A stretch of 64,000 nt of DNA. Origin: Glandiceps talaboti. Lineage: Eukaryota; Hemichordata; Enteropneusta; Spengelidae. Every line of letters starts with the position of its first letter. Position 1 is the stretch's first letter. A program made the position numbers and the translations under genes. The notes under the pieces were generated by a model. It worked only from the letters and a program-made list of their open reading frames with translations, was not told the DNA's origin and did no database searches. Of the stretch, positions 63,113 to 64,000 are shown one piece after another. The stretch covers positions 24,729,723-24,793,722 of the forward strand of contig NC_135556.1 of assembly GCF_964340395.1 (NCBI RefSeq). Direction: 5' to 3'.

Positions 63113-63920
63113 GCCTGTCTCTCTCTGCCCCTTCCTCCCTTCCCTCTCTCATATAGTTGTTTACCTGCATTGCAAACCACTATATTTATCTTCCCAAATG
63201 TCTCGTGTGTTTCCTTGGCAACTTGTTCACATGATTGATAATGACGTATATCAGATTGAATGAACTTTGACCCGGAGAGCTCCTTCTCTGCAAGTTCCCC
63301 TGTGAAATAATAACAGTAAGAACAACCATAATGATATTTATTTTAAATTTTGATAGTAGATACAAATATATTATGAAATATATTTCGACAATATTCTTGT
63401 TTCAAATTGGTGAAGGAGCTCTTACAAAGAAAGTTCTTCCTTCTACGAAAATGACAGATTGACATTTTATGAGATGAAAGCTCTGGATTACAACATCTCA
63501 GTAATCTCAGTGAACACAATGTTGTAACTAGACTGTCTTAGTGAAAACAAATAAACCCGTCTATCAAACTAACATATCCCACACGGAATAACTACAACAC
63601 CCGTACTACAGGTTACCTACAAAAATAGTAAGCGTCGGAATAAAATGATTAAAAGTTAGAATTATGAATTATGCAATGAGTTGTAATTCGTTTATAGTAG
63701 GTGAATAATCACATTCGCCAACATGGCTCGAAGATTAAAAGTCGTAGATAATTATTAACGGATAGAAAAAGAAAGTTATTTTACCCCTCTCTTTATTTCT
63801 TCCCGTCATGACGACCGTAGCACCTTCTTTTTGTAAAACCTGAACGATGCCATATCCAATACCGGCTGTGCCTCCAAACACAATAGCTACAGTGTCTTGT
63901 AAACGACCACGTGTCGCCAG
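60649..63920 (-). CDS. Short-chain dehydrogenase/reductase, UcpA/FabG-like (5'-partial)
   Basis: Classical SDR, an NAD(P)-dependent oxidoreductase with a Rossmann fold; the substrate is unknown. Exons on the - strand: 63920-63785, 63299-63165, 62719-62603, 62540-62532 (9-nt microexon), 62098-61972, 61442-61296, 60766-60649. They give 262 residues in frame to TAG. The first exon begins at an acceptor in phase 0, so the start codon lies past the window end. Motifs, numbered within this fragment: cofactor loop GGTAGIGYG near the N-terminus, CNAG (N89-G91), N113 in DVNLKG. The active site is S149 in FTSSITG, Y163 and K167 in [14 protein letters not shown] and [11 protein letters not shown] close the fold. 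SSITG...YGATKAG and the C-terminal half recall bacterial UcpA. It is convergent with SLC5-D. Confidence 0.93.
62456..62492 (+). repeat. (AAATC)n run
   Basis: Imperfect AAATC/AAATCT units in the SDR intron, like the tail at 24290-24335. Confidence 0.6.
62532..62540 (-). CDS. Candidate 9-nt microexon of the SDR gene
   Basis: The - strand reads tttgcag|GCAATCCTG|gtgagt. It has a good pyrimidine tract and near-perfect acceptor and donor. Phase 1 on both sides matches the flanking exons, so inclusion inserts Gly-Asn-Pro after ...PYLK and exclusion also keeps the frame. Confidence 0.6.
62912..63113 (+). repeat. (CA)n / (CT)n microsatellite cluster in SDR intron
   Basis: Four CA runs separated by 'ctttctttctctctctatca' words form a higher-order repeat of about 50-60 nt. 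It ends about 50 nt from exon 63165-63299. Confidence 0.9.
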
Positions 63921-64000
63921 CTATGACGTCAATCCATTCAACGAGCACAAATCATGCAAATGGAAAAAATATCACAACTTGTTAAAATAAAATGTACTCG
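63921..64000. other. Intron upstream of first visible SDR exon
   Basis: No start codon in frame with the exon ending at 63920. The - strand shows a splice acceptor (gacgtcatag) immediately upstream. Confidence 0.6.

Overview
The window is a piece of an animal (metazoan) nuclear genome. Genes are split by many GT-AG introns, a tRNA gene carries a nuclear-type intron, microsatellites and minisatellites are abundant, and the DNA looks AT-rich. The protein set (TDRD3, an SGLT-type SLC5 family, a UcpA-like short-chain dehydrogenase) fits an invertebrate bilaterian. I cannot name the lineage from sequence alone.

Layout. (1) 824-7122, + strand: TDRD3, 5'-truncated by the window edge, with ten exons covering the end of the OB-fold region, the UBA domain, two poly-Q tracts, the Tudor domain and the C-terminal YYQPP motif. 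(2) 7123-10599: 3'UTR and a repeat-rich intergenic stretch. (3) 10600-13213, - strand: a two-exon gene for an unrecognised long coiled-coil protein. (4) 14058-58220, + strand: four complete tandem SLC5 sodium/solute cotransporter genes, here called A (14058-26158), B (27188-34374), C (35544-43954) and D (45487-58220). All four have 15 exons with the same intron phases and encode 661, 694, 703 and 695 residues. B and C are closest to each other; D is clearly the outlier. (5) 60649-63920, - strand: a short-chain dehydrogenase, 5'-truncated by the window end, with a probable 9-nt microexon. A tRNA-Arg(TCT) gene with an 11-nt intron lies antisense inside intron 9 of SLC5-A.

How it fits together. 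The SLC5 block is a locally expanded transporter family. The copies keep the Na+/sugar fold but differ at residues that line the sugar and Na2 sites in human SGLT1. All four carry a short xQT motif in the disordered cytosolic loop before the last helix.

The main unexpected pattern is that several tandem repeats lie across exon/intron junctions and duplicate the 5' splice site: TDRD3 at 3371-3560 (54-nt unit), SLC5-B exon 4 (54-nt unit) and exon 5 (25-nt unit), SLC5-A exon 10 (42-nt unit), and a decayed case at SLC5-D exon 7. Interspersed elements shared between loci include a GA-tailed element, a poly-G-associated element, foldback/MITE-like elements, and a possible retroelement remnant in SLC5-D intron 5.
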